DNA from: Gordonia polyisoprenivorans NBRC 16320 = JCM 10675
GTDB taxonomy: Bacteria > Actinomycetota > Actinomycetes > Mycobacteriales > Mycobacteriaceae
DNA: 64,000 nt
Direction of reading: 5' to 3'
NCBI RefSeq assembly: GCF_000241325.1
Contig: NZ_BAEI01000060.1
Coordinates: forward strand, 1 to 64,000
Under the pieces are notes generated by a model. The model did not search any database and was not told the DNA's origin. It saw only the letters and a list, made by a program, of their open reading frames with translations. Shown in pieces: positions 1 through 8,099 of this stretch. Each line of letters opens with the position of its first letter. Position 1 is the first letter of the stretch. The position numbers and the translations under genes are program-made.

Positions 1-350
1 TGGGTGCGCCCGGCGATGCGCAGCAACTGCTCGCGGGGGGAGAGGCCGTCCGCGGACCGCACCGACAAACCGGTCTCGTCGCGGCGTTTGAGCCCGGCGA
101 CCCGCACCATGAAGAACTCGTCGAGATTCGAGGCGAAGATCGCGAGGAACTTCGCGCGCTCGAGCAACGGCAGCGACGTGTCCTCGGCGAGTGCGAGCAC
201 ACGCGAATTGAAGTCGAGCCAACTGAGTTCGCGATTCAGATAGCGGTCCTCTGGCAGATCGGCCGATTCGTCTGGTGCCAGGGTGGCCGCCGGCGGGGCG
301 CCGGGGATCGCGGTGAGTGGCTGGGTCGAGGTGTCGTCTGCGGGGCTCAC
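1..350 (-). CDS. ppk1: Polyphosphate kinase 1, N-terminal part (runs off window)
   Basis: The first 116 or so residues of a minus-strand protein are visible, from a GTG at 350 to the window edge. After a variable 35-residue head comes [20 protein letters not shown] and [18 protein letters not shown], the conserved N-terminal domain of PPK1, which reversibly transfers the terminal phosphate of ATP to polyphosphate. The catalytic histidines lie outside the window. It follows fbiD on the same strand with a 38-bp gap, the order known from M. tuberculosis (Rv2983-Rv2984). The start is chosen because residues before it do not resemble the family; an upstream ATG in the same area is followed at once by a stop. 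Confidence 0.9.
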   Translation of the reverse strand, partial: MSPADDTSTQPLTAIPGAPPAATLAPDESADLPEDRYLNRELSWLDFNSRVLALAEDTSLPLLERAKFLAIFASNLDEFFMVRVAGLKRRDETGLSVRSADGLSPREQLLRIAGRT

Positions 351-388
351 CGCTCAATCATGACGCATCGGTCCGGCGAGCCGCAGCC

Positions 389-1132
389 TCACCGCCCGGC
401 CCGGGTCCACCACGACGCCCGACGTCGCGTCATCGGTCCGTCGAGACCGAGAACAGCTCGCGTGTGCGCTCCCACTCCCAGAGCGACCGCGGCCTCGAGG
501 TCGGCAGCGGTGTCGACATCGGTGCGCAGATCCGGCCAGCGCCGGTGCGCCGGATCGATCTCGAGTGCTCCGTCGGCGCGATGCGCGGCGGCCGAACCGA
601 TTCCGAAGCGCGGCAGTCGAACATCGTCGGCGGGACGCAGGAGAAGCGCGGTCCCGTCGCCGCCGGCGTCGGTGACCAATGCGTACGGGATCTCGGCGCA
701 TTCGTCGAGTACGGTGCGGATGCTGGCGGCGTCTGCGGCCGGGAGATCGGCCTGCACCATCAGCACGCCTCGGATGTCGCGCCGGTGGGCGCGTATCCAC
801 TCCGCCCCCTGCGCGTAGGCATGATTCAGTGACGAGTCCGGGCGTGCGACCTCCGGCAAGGCCAGGGCCCCGGCGGCGGCGACCGCACGCAGAACGTCGT
901 CGTCGGGGCTGACCACGACGATCGGGCCCAGTCCCGCCGACCGCACCGCCGCCAGGGTGTCGAGCAGCATCGAGAGCACCAGCTCGCCGTGCTCACCGAT
1001 CCGTGTCACCGGCGATGCCGGGGCTGCTGGTCCGGGTGCCGTGCTCGGTGGGTTGCGGGACGCGGCGAGACGGGTCTTGGCGGCACGGAGGTGTTTGACG
1101 ACCAGAACGGCGGCCACCGCCGGCGTCTGCAC
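389..1132 (-). CDS. fbiD: Phosphoenolpyruvate/2-phospholactate guanylyltransferase of F420 biosynthesis
   Basis: This is a CofC/FbiD-family nucleotidyltransferase of about 247 residues. It joins GMP to phosphoenolpyruvate (mycobacteria) or 2-phospholactate, giving the activated side chain for coenzyme F420. Family marks are VLVVKHLRAAKTRL near the N-terminus, VVVSPDDDVLRA, LMVQADLPAA and TDAGGDGTALLLRP followed by PRFGIGSAAAH. The protein is somewhat longer than the mycobacterial enzyme, mainly in a Pro/Ala stretch after residue 25 and a C-terminal tail. Start choice is uncertain: GTG at 1132 is used, but an in-frame GTG at 1159 is possible. It is divergent from gpsA and precedes ppk1. Confidence 0.88.
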   Translation of the reverse strand: MQTPAVAAVLVVKHLRAAKTRLAASRNPPSTAPGPAAPASPVTRIGEHGELVLSMLLDTLAAVRSAGLGPIVVVSPDDDVLRAVAAAGALALPEVARPDSSLNHAYAQGAEWIRAHRRDIRGVLMVQADLPAADAASIRTVLDECAEIPYALVTDAGGDGTALLLRPADDVRLPRFGIGSAAAHRADGALEIDPAHRRWPDLRTDVDTAADLEAAVALGVGAHTRAVLGLDGPMTRRRASWWTRAGR

Positions 1133-1288
1133 GTGATCGTTGCTGTTCTCGCCTCCCACGCTCCCATGATGGACGACGCGGCGCAGTCGGCGCCGACCGC
1201 GTGCCCACCGGACACCCCAATCACGGTGGATGGGCATCGGCCGCGGGCTAGGGTGAAGGCCACAATCGATCGGTGAAGGGGAGTGGAC

Positions 1289-2296
1289 GTGCGCGCGGTG
1301 GTCATGGGTGCCGGGTCGTGGGGGACCGCGACGGCGAAGGTTCTGGTCGACGCGGGAACCGACACCGTGTTGTGGGCCCGCCGGCCCGAGCTCGCCGAGA
1401 CGATCAACGCCGAGCACACCAACCCCGACTATCTCACCGGCATCGCCCTGCCCGAGCAACTCCGTGCCTCCAGTGACCTCGAGGAGGTATTGCCCGAGGC
1501 CGACATCGTCGTGTGCGCGGTGCCGTCGCAGTCGTTGCGCGACAACCTGACCGCGTGGAGGCCGCATCTCGGCTCGGACGCGACGCTGGTGTCGCTGGCC
1601 AAGGGGATCGAGACGCATTCGTTGATGCGGATGAGCGAGGTGATCGCCGAGGTCGGCGAGGTGTCAGAGGATCGGATCGCGGTACTGACCGGGCCCAACC
1701 TCGCGCGGGAGATCGCCGAGGGACAGCCGGCGGCAACGGTGATAGCCTGCCGCGATGAGCAACGCGCAGAAGCGTTGCAGAGCGCCTTCAACACCGGTTA
1801 CTTCCGTCCGTACACCAACACCGACGTCGTCGGTTGTGAGATCGGTGGCGCGGTGAAGAACGTGATCGCCCTGGCATGTGGGATGGCCAGCGGTGTCGGA
1901 TTCGGACAGAACACCCTGGCAACCATCATCACCCGAGGCCTGGCCGAGACGATCCGGCTCGGTGTCGCCGTCGGCGCGCACATCGAGACCCTCGCCGGTC
2001 TGGCCGGCATCGGTGATCTGGTGGCGACGTGCTCATCTCCGTTGTCGCGCAACCGAACCTTCGGTGCGCGACTCGGCGAGGGGGCGACAATGGAACAGGC
2101 GCAGGCCGCCACCAACGGGCAGGTCGCCGAAGGCGTGAAGTCGTGTACGTCGGTGCGTGCGCTCGCCGAACGTCACGAGGTGTCGATGCCGCTGACCGAT
2201 GCAGTCCACGGAGTGTGCCATTCCGGGATGTCGGTCGCCGACGCGGTCGCGTCGTTGCTCGGCCGTACCACCAAGCCCGAGGTCTACCGGGACTGA
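1289..2296 (+). CDS. gpsA: NAD(P)-dependent glycerol-3-phosphate dehydrogenase
   Basis: GpsA reduces dihydroxyacetone phosphate to sn-glycerol-3-phosphate, the backbone of phospholipids. The Rossmann motif GAGSWGTA lies at the N-terminus; [27 protein letters not shown], the catalytic-lysine segment [15 protein letters not shown] and SRNRTFG follow in family order. The protein has about 335 residues, the usual size. GTG at 1289 is preferred because AAGGGGA sits about seven bases upstream; GTG at 1283 is also in frame but too close to that Shine-Dalgarno. The gene ends 19 bp from the convergent DUF3515 gene. In M. tuberculosis ddlA lies next to gpsA; no ddl is present here. Confidence 0.96.
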   Translation: MRAVVMGAGSWGTATAKVLVDAGTDTVLWARRPELAETINAEHTNPDYLTGIALPEQLRASSDLEEVLPEADIVVCAVPSQSLRDNLTAWRPHLGSDATLVSLAKGIETHSLMRMSEVIAEVGEVSEDRIAVLTGPNLAREIAEGQPAATVIACRDEQRAEALQSAFNTGYFRPYTNTDVVGCEIGGAVKNVIALACGMASGVGFGQNTLATIITRGLAETIRLGVAVGAHIETLAGLAGIGDLVATCSSPLSRNRTFGARLGEGATMEQAQAATNGQVAEGVKSCTSVRALAERHEVSMPLTDAVHGVCHSGMSVADAVASLLGRTTKPEVYRD

Positions 2297-2315
2297 TCCG
2301 GGTACGGCTCGCCGA

Positions 2316-2933
2316 TCACCCGAAATCCAAAGGCCCGGTGGGTAATACGCGACCGATCGCGGCCGAGACGTCGGTGATCGAGGAGTTTCCGCCACTGACC
2401 GGAACCCACAGCGCCACATAGGGTCGGTGATCGACACACACATAGGCCTGCCCACGGTTCTCGATCGTGTCGGTGATGAACCACTGCACACCGTTGACCG
2501 TCTGCAGTCGGCTCGACGGGGCGAGTTCGCTCGGTCGGTCCACACCACAGCGCACGGTCACCGGGTCGCCGCCGTCGGAACCCTTCCACGTTGCGGTGTC
2601 ACCGTCGACCTGTTTGGTGCCGAACCCCTCGAACGACTCCGGTAGCGCGGCCATCAGCGTCGCGCACCGGCCGGCATCGGCGGACGTGGCCGCCGTGTAC
2701 GAATCGACCGGGGTCTGCTGCTGATCCGACGACTTGAGTGCCGCATAGGTGATGAATCCGACGATGACCATGATCGGGATGGTGACGAGCGTGGCGATCA
2801 GCGCCGGGCTCAATCGCGGCCCCGAGCCGCCCTCGTATCGAGCGTGATCGGGCTCGCCGGTGGTCGTCTCGGTGGGCTCGGATTTGTCGCGCCCATCGCC
2901 GGCGGAGTCTTCGGGGCTACTCACACGCCTCAC
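2316..2933 (-). CDS. DUF3515 membrane-anchored protein (Rv2980-like)
   Basis: A protein of about 205 residues with a charged cytoplasmic head, one membrane segment (LIATLVTIPIMVIVGFITYA, roughly residues 47-66) and an extracytoplasmic domain. Two cysteines (GRCATLM and VRCGVDRPSELAP) and a third in AYVCVDHRPYVALWVP fit the DUF3515 family, which is restricted to Actinobacteria and has no established function. Start candidates are GTG 2933 and GTG 2924. It sits between gpsA and an AsnC-type gene, a conserved neighbourhood in mycobacteria. The assignment rests on fold-wide pattern and synteny. Confidence 0.82.
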   Translation of the reverse strand: MRRVSSPEDSAGDGRDKSEPTETTTGEPDHARYEGGSGPRLSPALIATLVTIPIMVIVGFITYAALKSSDQQQTPVDSYTAATSADAGRCATLMAALPESFEGFGTKQVDGDTATWKGSDGGDPVTVRCGVDRPSELAPSSRLQTVNGVQWFITDTIENRGQAYVCVDHRPYVALWVPVSGGNSSITDVSAAIGRVLPTGPLDFG

Positions 2934-2981
2934 CCTAACCGTGCCGGGACCTGCACCCCGCGCTGCCCGTGCCGAGTCGTC

Positions 2982-3221
2982 TCAGTGCGCGGTGGTCACC
3001 ACCGGGCAGGTGAGGGTTCGGGTGATGCCGTCGACCTTCTGGATCTGCGGGACCACATCGTTGCGCAGATGCGCGGCGTCGGCGGCGTCCACCCGGACGA
3101 TCACGTCGTACGGTCCGCTGACCTCTTCGGACGAGGCGACCCCCGAGATCTCTGCGATGGTCGCTGCGGCCAGAGCCGCACGTCCGACCTCGGTCTGGAT
3201 CAGTATGTAAGCCTGAACCAC
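2982..3221 (-). CDS. Stand-alone Lrp/AsnC ligand-binding (RAM) domain protein
   Basis: A 79-residue protein consisting only of the effector-binding RAM domain of Lrp/AsnC regulators, without a helix-turn-helix. The sequence begins VVQAYILIQTEVGRAA and contains ISGVASSEEVSGPYDVIVRV, typical of the domain. Such proteins bind small ligands such as amino acids and may modulate full-length Lrp proteins. Start choice: GTG 3221 has GGAGAGG six bases upstream and gives the usual family N-terminus; the upstream ATG 3227 and GTG 3245 lack a suitable Shine-Dalgarno. It is divergent from thiL and followed by the DUF3515 gene. Confidence 0.85.
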   Translation of the reverse strand: MVQAYILIQTEVGRAALAAATIAEISGVASSEEVSGPYDVIVRVDAADAAHLRNDVVPQIQKVDGITRTLTCPVVTTAH

Positions 3222-3387
3222 GGCCATCCTCTCCACATCTGCCACGTCGCGGGAATCGGGCTGATGACCCCGCAGGCGGTGCCGCGGCGACCGGGCTCAC
3301 AACGCCCGAACCACTACACTGCTGGGACACATTGTCGCTGACAACCCCGTGGGTGGCGAGTCGGCACCGCGAGGGAGGGGAGTCGAG

Positions 3388-4491
3388 GTGGGCACCGAGC
3401 CCCTCGGTGGTCGGCCCGATCACGGTGTTGACCACGGCCGGCACGACGTCGGCCGGCACGAGGTCGACAGGTCGGCGGGCGACAGGTCGGCGGTAGACAG
3501 GTCTGGGACGCTCGGCGAGGTGGGGGAGCGAGCGATCATCGCGATGTTCACCTCAGCGGTTGCGCACCGGCCCGAATCGTCGTCCGGCAGCGACATCGTG
3601 ATCGGGTCCGGTGACGACGCGGCGGTCTTCGACGTCGGGCCGACCGTCATCAGTACCGACACCGCGGTGCAGGACCGCCACTTTCGGCTCGAATGGTCCG
3701 GTGCCGCACAGATCGGTGCGCGTACCGTCGTGCAGAGTGCCGCCGACATCGCCGCGATGGGCGGCCGGACGACCGGAGTGGTTGTGGCGCTGGCCTGTCC
3801 GCCGCAGACCACGGTCGGTTGGCTGGCCGATCTGAACACCGGCATCGTCGATGCCGCGCACCGCCTCGGGGCGCGGGTGCTCGGCGGTGATCTCGTGGCC
3901 GCCGACGAGATCGTGGTGAGCATCACCTCGGTCGGCGCCCTCGACGGTCTCGCGCCGGTGACATTGTCCGGGGCGCGTGCCGGCGATCTGCTGGCGGTCA
4001 GTGGTCCGCTGGGATCGGCGGCGGCCGGGTTCGCGGTGGTCTCCCGATCCGGTGTCGCGCCGATGGCGCGGTGGCAGCGCGACGCCGATCCGCGTGCGAC
4101 GGTGGTCTCGGCGTTCCTGTTGCCGGCGCCGGATCTCTCCCAGGGTGTCCTCGCCGCACGCGCGGGGGCCCACGCCATGACCGACATCTCCGACGGCCTG
4201 GTCGAAGAACTCCGCACGATGGCCGCCTCCTCCGGGGTGTCGCTGGCCGTCACCGGAGATGCGGTGCCCAGATGCGCGGAGGTCGACCAGGTCGCCGCCC
4301 TGCTGGGTGCCGACGCACGGACCTGGGCGCTGACCGGTGGGGAGGACCACGAACTGTTGGCGTCGTTCGCGCCCGGCGCGGTACCGCCCGGGTGGACCGA
4401 GATCGGCGAGGTGCGACCGGGACCGGCCCGCGTCACCATCGACGGCGCCGACATCGCCGGGCTCAGCGGGTGGCGCGCATTCGATCGGTGA
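3388..4491 (+). CDS. thiL: Thiamine-monophosphate kinase
   Basis: ThiL phosphorylates thiamine monophosphate to thiamine diphosphate, the active cofactor. Visible motifs are IGSGDDAAVFD, VISTDTAVQDRHF, ARTVVQSAADIAAMGG, GGDLVAAD, AMTDISDGLVEEL and TGGEDHELLASF, all in family order. GTG 3388 is chosen because AGGGAGGGG ends seven bases upstream; it gives about 367 residues, longer than the usual 320-335. The extra length is an arginine/aspartate-rich head before GTLGEVGERAII, part of which is encoded by three near-identical 15-bp units at 3465-3509. The real enzyme core starts near residue 40. Confidence 0.94.
   Translation: MGTEPLGGRPDHGVDHGRHDVGRHEVDRSAGDRSAVDRSGTLGEVGERAIIAMFTSAVAHRPESSSGSDIVIGSGDDAAVFDVGPTVISTDTAVQDRHFRLEWSGAAQIGARTVVQSAADIAAMGGRTTGVVVALACPPQTTVGWLADLNTGIVDAAHRLGARVLGGDLVAADEIVVSITSVGALDGLAPVTLSGARAGDLLAVSGPLGSAAAGFAVVSRSGVAPMARWQRDADPRATVVSAFLLPAPDLSQGVLAARAGAHAMTDISDGLVEELRTMAASSGVSLAVTGDAVPRCAEVDQVAALLGADARTWALTGGEDHELLASFAPGAVPPGWTEIGEVRPGPARVTIDGADIAGLSGWRAFDR
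3465..3509 (+). repeat. 15-bp tandem repeat inside the thiL 5' end
   Basis: Three consecutive 15-bp units, cgacaggtcggcggg, cgacaggtcggcggt and agacaggtctgggac, encode part of the non-conserved ThiL head. The length is a multiple of three, so copy-number change would not break the frame. Confidence 0.8.
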
Positions 4492-4500
4492 GGCACCCGG

Positions 4501-4542
4501 CGGTCGGTGCTCGACGGTCGGTGCTCGACGGTCGGTGCTCGC
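4501..4542. repeat. 14-bp tandem repeat, three copies
   Basis: The unit cggtcggtgctcga occurs three times head to tail (the last copy differs in one base) in the 110-bp gap between thiL and the carbonic anhydrase gene. The gap holds no other gene. Confidence 0.9.
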
Positions 4543-4601
4543 CACGGGCATTTGCGGGGTGGCGGACCGCGACGAGTCCCGGCGGTGATTAGATCACCAC
4601 C

Positions 4602-5123
4602 ATGGCGATCTATGCGCTCGACGACCGAGAACCGGAACTGGGGGAGGACGTCTACGTTCATCCCGATGCGACCGTCATCGGCGCGGTGACACTGGCCGAC
4701 GGCGTCTCGGTGTGGCCCGGCGCAGTGCTGCGCGGTGACTACGGCACGATCACCATCGGTCGGCGCACCAACATCCAGGACGGCACCGTCATCCATTGCA
4801 CGCCGATCCATCCGACCGTCATCGGTGCGGGCTGCGTCGTCGGCCACAATGCCCACATCGAGGGCTCGACCATCGGTGACGATGTGCTGATCGCGTCGGG
4901 GTCGGTGGTGCTCAATGGCTCCACGGTCGGAGCGGGTGCGATCGTCGGTGCCGGCGCGGTGGTCCCCTTCGATGCCGAGGTGCCCGCACACCGGATGGTG
5001 CTCGGCATCCCCGCGAAGTTGCGTGAGGGATACGAGGTGCCGCCCGGACATCTCGAGATGAACGTCGAGATGTATTTCCAGAACGCCCAGCACTACCGGA
5101 CATCGCTACGGAGGCTCGACTGA
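4602..5123 (+). CDS. Gamma carbonic anhydrase family protein
   Basis: A 173-residue left-handed beta-helix protein built from hexapeptide repeats (for example [22 protein letters not shown] and [31 protein letters not shown]). The three histidines expected to bind the metal are present in [19 protein letters not shown]. This matches the gamma-CA/YrdA/PaaY group; whether it hydrates CO2 or has another role (YrdA-type proteins are mostly of unknown function) cannot be told. The ATG start follows a weak ribosome site. The stop is two bases from the ung start, so the two genes are probably co-transcribed. Confidence 0.88.
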   Translation: MAIYALDDREPELGEDVYVHPDATVIGAVTLADGVSVWPGAVLRGDYGTITIGRRTNIQDGTVIHCTPIHPTVIGAGCVVGHNAHIEGSTIGDDVLIASGSVVLNGSTVGAGAIVGAGAVVPFDAEVPAHRMVLGIPAKLREGYEVPPGHLEMNVEMYFQNAQHYRTSLRRLD

Positions 5124-5125
5124 TC

Positions 5126-5806
5126 ATGGCGCCCAAGCCACTTGCCGAACTCCTCGATCCCGGTTGGGCACACGCACTGGAACCGGTGGCCGACGTCATC
5201 ACCGAGATGGGGCAGTTCCTGCGTGCCGAGAACGAGTCCGGGCGCGGTTACCTGCCCGCCGGACAGAATGTGTTGCGCGCCTTCACCAGTCCTTTCGACG
5301 ATGTTCGGGTACTCATCGTCGGTCAGGACCCCTATCCCACACCGGGGCACGCGGTGGGTCTGAGTTTCTCGGTGGCGCCGGAGGTTTCGCCGATTCCGCG
5401 GTCGCTGGCCAACATCTACACCGAGTACTGCGAGGACCTCGGCTATCCGCGCCCGGCCAACGGTGACCTGACACCGTGGGCCCGCAATGGTGTCCTGCTG
5501 CTCAACCGCGTGCTGACCGTGACGCCCGGAGAACCGGCCTCACACCGCGGAAAGGGTTGGGAGAAGGTCACCGAATGTGCCATCAAGGCGCTCGTCGACC
5601 GGGACGAACCGCTGGTGGCCATTCTGTGGGGGCGTGATGCCGCGGGCCTGCAGCAGTGGATGCCCGACGTGCCGGCCATCGTCTCGGCGCACCCCTCACC
5701 GTTATCGGCGAGTCGCGGGTTCTTCGGGTCACGGCCCTTCAGTCGCGCCAATGCCGAACTCGAGGATCTCGGCGGCGAGCCGGTCGACTGGCGCTTGCCG
5801 TCCTGA
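5126..5806 (+). CDS. ung: Uracil-DNA glycosylase, family 1
   Basis: Ung removes uracil from DNA in base-excision repair, which matters in a high-GC genome where cytosine deamination is frequent. The water-activating motif GQDPYP is in [22 protein letters not shown] and the DNA-intercalation loop [18 protein letters not shown] near the C-terminus; [20 protein letters not shown] lies between. At 226 residues it is full length. It starts two bases after the carbonic anhydrase stop and follows thiL at some distance, as in M. tuberculosis. Confidence 0.97.
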   Translation: MAPKPLAELLDPGWAHALEPVADVITEMGQFLRAENESGRGYLPAGQNVLRAFTSPFDDVRVLIVGQDPYPTPGHAVGLSFSVAPEVSPIPRSLANIYTEYCEDLGYPRPANGDLTPWARNGVLLLNRVLTVTPGEPASHRGKGWEKVTECAIKALVDRDEPLVAILWGRDAAGLQQWMPDVPAIVSAHPSPLSASRGFFGSRPFSRANAELEDLGGEPVDWRLPS

Positions 5807-5840
5807 GCGTCTGAATCCCTGAGCCCCCGCGCCTGAGACC

Positions 5841-5995
5841 TCACCGACGGCGCCCTTCATTTCGCCGACGGCGCCCGATATTTCGCCGACGGCGCCTGCC
5901 GGGGTGCCGATGGCGCCCGCTGCCGTCGGTGCCGAGCGCGGTCGGCGTCGGGGAGAGCGCTGTCGGCGGAAATCCGAGCGCTGTCGGCGGGGTCG
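5841..5995. repeat. Cluster of about 21-bp repeats in two orientations
   Basis: The gap between ung and bluB is filled with copies of a short motif. At 5841-5925 three to four copies of cgccgacggcgcc recur every 20-21 bp; at 5955-5995 two copies of gcgctgtcggcgg recur 21 bp apart. The second form is close to the reverse complement of the first, so the two blocks face each other. The same gcgctgtcgg unit recurs at 33638-33702. Nothing else was recognised in this gap. Confidence 0.75.
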
Positions 5996-6019
5996 AGGCT
6001 GTTGCCCGACGCCGGCAAC

Positions 6020-6739
6020 TCAGCGGGAGAAGCGCCGCGCACCCGGATCGGTACGTTCCTGCCAGCCGACTCGCTCGAGTTCGGGGACGTCCGTGGTGGT
6101 TTCGGGGTATCCCAGGCACAGGTAGGCGGTGAGCGACCAGGTGTCGGGCACCTCGAGAGTGCGGTGCGCCGCCGCGGCGTCGAGGATCGAGACCCATCCG
6201 AGGCCGACGCCGTGTGACCGCGCGGCGAGCCACAGCGCGGTGACGGCCGCCACCGTCGAATAGTCGAGCGTCTCCGGCATGGTCGCTCGCCCGAGACCGT
6301 GCCCTTGGGGCAGTTCATGATCGGTGAACACCGCGAGGTGGACCGGGGCGTCGTCGAGCCCGGCGAGCTTGAGCCCGGAGTAGAGCCGGGCACGTTCGCC
6401 GTCGTAGCCGTCGAGGGCGTCGGCGTTGCACCGCGCGAAGTTCTCCCGGATCTGTCCACGACACCGCGGTGATCGCACCTCGACCCATCGCCACGGCTGC
6501 GAGTTGCCCACCGACGGAGACAATTCGGCGCGATGCAGAATCGTGTCCAACAGGTCCGCATCGATCGGGTCGGTGCGAAACCGGCGTACATCACGCCGCA
6601 GGGCGAACAATCGATCGAGCTCGTCGCGGAAGTCCGGGCCGAACTCGGCTGCGATGTCAGTTGTCGCGTGCGGCAACGAAATCCGGGCTTCGCTTGGCGA
6701 TGAAGGCGTCGACTCCCTCGATCCCCTCGGGCTCACCAC
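6020..6739 (-). CDS. bluB: 5,6-dimethylbenzimidazole synthase (BluB)
   Basis: A flavin-destroying nitroreductase-fold enzyme that converts reduced FMN into 5,6-dimethylbenzimidazole, the lower ligand of vitamin B12. BluB-type signatures are RRDVRRFRTDPID, AELSPSVGNSQPWRWVEV, SGLKLAGLDDAPVHLAVF, GLGRATMPETLDYSTVAAVTALWLAARSHG is represented in order, and GWVSIL. The C-terminus ends about 210 residues after the conserved start. The true start is unclear: the open frame begins at GTG 6739, overlapping the upstream crotonase gene by 83 bp, while a TTG at 6676 would leave only a 20-bp overlap. The pair is probably co-transcribed. Confidence 0.86.
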   Translation of the reverse strand: MVSPRGSRESTPSSPSEARISLPHATTDIAAEFGPDFRDELDRLFALRRDVRRFRTDPIDADLLDTILHRAELSPSVGNSQPWRWVEVRSPRCRGQIRENFARCNADALDGYDGERARLYSGLKLAGLDDAPVHLAVFTDHELPQGHGLGRATMPETLDYSTVAAVTALWLAARSHGVGLGWVSILDAAAAHRTLEVPDTWSLTAYLCLGYPETTTDVPELERVGWQERTDPGARRFSR

Positions 6740-7469
6740 TGCGCTCGGAGATCGACCGGGCCTCGGCGAGAAGGTGTTCCGGCAGTGACGTGGTCGCCGA
6801 CGCGGTGAGCAGGTGTCGGGCCGCCGAGAGCGCAGCGCGCGAACCGGAGGCGAGGGTCTGCGCCACCGCTTCGGCCTCGGTGACGATCGCGTCGTCGTCG
6901 ACGACCCGGGACAGGATGCCGATCGAGAGCGCCTCCTCGGCGCGGATCACGCGGTTGGTGAGGATGATCTCGCGAGCACGGGCCGCGCCAACCGCCCTCG
7001 GCAGGGTCCAGGACATGCCGCCGTCGGGGGTCAGACCGATTCCGCCGTAGGCGGGTCGCAGAGCCGTCGAGGTTCCGCCGATCGCGATGTCGGCGTGGAG
7101 CACGATGCTCATGCCGGCACCGGCGGCCCAGCCCTTCACGGCCGCGACGACCGGGCGGTCGGCGCCGGCGAGTGCGAGTACGAAGGCATGGAAGTTGTCG
7201 GCGACCTCGCGGAGGTAGGCCGGACGGTCCGACGCGTCGGCGAAGGCGCGGACGTTGCCGCCGGCACAGAAATTGGCGCCGGGACCGGTGAGGAGGATCG
7301 CACCGACCTCGCGCTCGCCGCGGGAGATCTCGTTGAGTGCCGCGGTGGCCTCGCGCAGTGCGGTGTCGTCGAGGGGGTTACCGGCCGAGGGGCTCGACAC
7401 GGCGATGGTCAGGATGGCGCCGTCCTGGGTCACGGGAGAGCGGCCTGCGGCGTCAAGGGTGGCAGTCAT
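6657..7469 (-). CDS. Enoyl-CoA hydratase/isomerase family protein
   Basis: A 270-residue crotonase-fold protein. The oxyanion-hole segments NFCAGGNVRAFAD and KGWAAGAGMSIVLHADIAI are present. The first catalytic glutamate of classical enoyl-CoA hydratases is not seen (the region reads RPAYGGIGLTPDGGMSWTLPR), and the second acidic position is aspartate. That pattern is known from PaaG-like isomerases, so a double-bond isomerase or related CoA-thioester reaction is as likely as hydration; the substrate is unknown. ATG 7469 is preceded by AAGGTGA at a good distance. It is followed by the overlapping bluB. Confidence 0.85.
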   Translation of the reverse strand: MTATLDAAGRSPVTQDGAILTIAVSSPSAGNPLDDTALREATAALNEISRGEREVGAILLTGPGANFCAGGNVRAFADASDRPAYLREVADNFHAFVLALAGADRPVVAAVKGWAAGAGMSIVLHADIAIGGTSTALRPAYGGIGLTPDGGMSWTLPRAVGAARAREIILTNRVIRAEEALSIGILSRVVDDDAIVTEAEAVAQTLASGSRAALSAARHLLTASATTSLPEHLLAEARSISERSGEPEGIEGVDAFIAKRSPDFVAARDN

Positions 7470-7497
7470 GACCGTCACCTTAGCCGGGACACGAAAA

Positions 7498-7540
7498 AGA
7501 CCCGACCCCGGCCCGAGCGTTCGCTCGGTGGGTCGGGTCT
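7498..7540 (-). terminator. Rho-independent terminator of rpmB
   Basis: The 10-bp arms agacccgacc (7498-7507) and ggtcgggtct (7531-7540) form a stem; on the minus strand the right end is followed directly by a run of five T. An inner gagc/gctc stem extends the hairpin. It lies 40 bp after the rpmB stop. Confidence 0.88.
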
Positions 7541-7579
7541 GCTCGCCGACGGTCGCAGGTCGTACGACCCGAGGGTCGG

Positions 7580-7771
7580 TCAGACCAGGGAGGTCTTGCC
7601 GGCCTTCAGGCAGGAGGTGCAGACGTTCTTGCGCTTCCGGTTACCCGGGGCGACCTCGACGCGGACCGACTGAATATTCGGATTCCACCGGCGGTTGGTG
7701 CGGCGGTGCGAGTGCGAAACGGACTTGCCGAAGCCCGGACCCTTGCCGCAGACGTCACAGACGGCAGCCAT
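7580..7771 (-). CDS. rpmB: 50S ribosomal protein L28
   Basis: A 63-residue ribosomal protein beginning [15 protein letters not shown], with [16 protein letters not shown] and CTSCLKAGK near the end. The two CxxC pairs show the zinc-binding form of L28. ATG 7771 has GAGGAG seven bases upstream. The gene stands alone, with its own terminator at 7498-7540, and is divergent from the FakA-like gene. It is close to recG and the DAK gene as in other Mycobacteriales. Confidence 0.96.
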   Translation of the reverse strand: MAAVCDVCGKGPGFGKSVSHSHRRTNRRWNPNIQSVRVEVAPGNRKRKNVCTSCLKAGKTSLV

Positions 7772-8099
7772 AACGAACTCCTCGGGGGTGAGTGGTGTGT
7801 GGTTCTCGGTCAGCCCGCCGTCACAAGCTCCGAACGGGCGCGACGACAGCGCGCGCCGTATACCGGAGCCACGTTGGCGGCAAGGCAACCGTGCAAGGAT
7901 AGCGGGCCCGGCGGCCGCCGACCAAATCCGTGCCGAACCCCATGTCGGCGATCCGGGGAAGTCCCCAGCCCTGCGGAGTCCGATCCGACACCGTCGGTCC
8001 TCGCGAGTAACCTCGACCACAGTTGTCGGCGACGCCGGCAGCGGCGGTGATTCGGTGCTCTCGCGGGTCGAGGAAGCGCGTTGTCGGTGGGAGGTGGTC
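7772..8099. promoter_or_regulatory. Divergent promoter region rpmB / fakA-like
   Basis: This 328-bp gap between divergent genes holds no convincing gene. A weak minus-strand promoter for rpmB may be TATACG at 7862-7857 with TTGCCG at 7883-7878 (15-bp spacer, shorter than ideal). A TAACCT at about 8010 could be the -10 for the plus-strand gene. Both are pattern matches only. Confidence 0.35.

Noticed and set aside
3420..5093. A 557-codon open frame on the minus strand
   Set aside because: It lies opposite thiL and the carbonic anhydrase gene, which are clearly coding, and its sequence is low-complexity with no family resemblance. Such frames are common in high-GC DNA.
5841..5995. A CRISPR array
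   Set aside because: Units are 20-21 bp with no unique spacers; these are tandem repeats.
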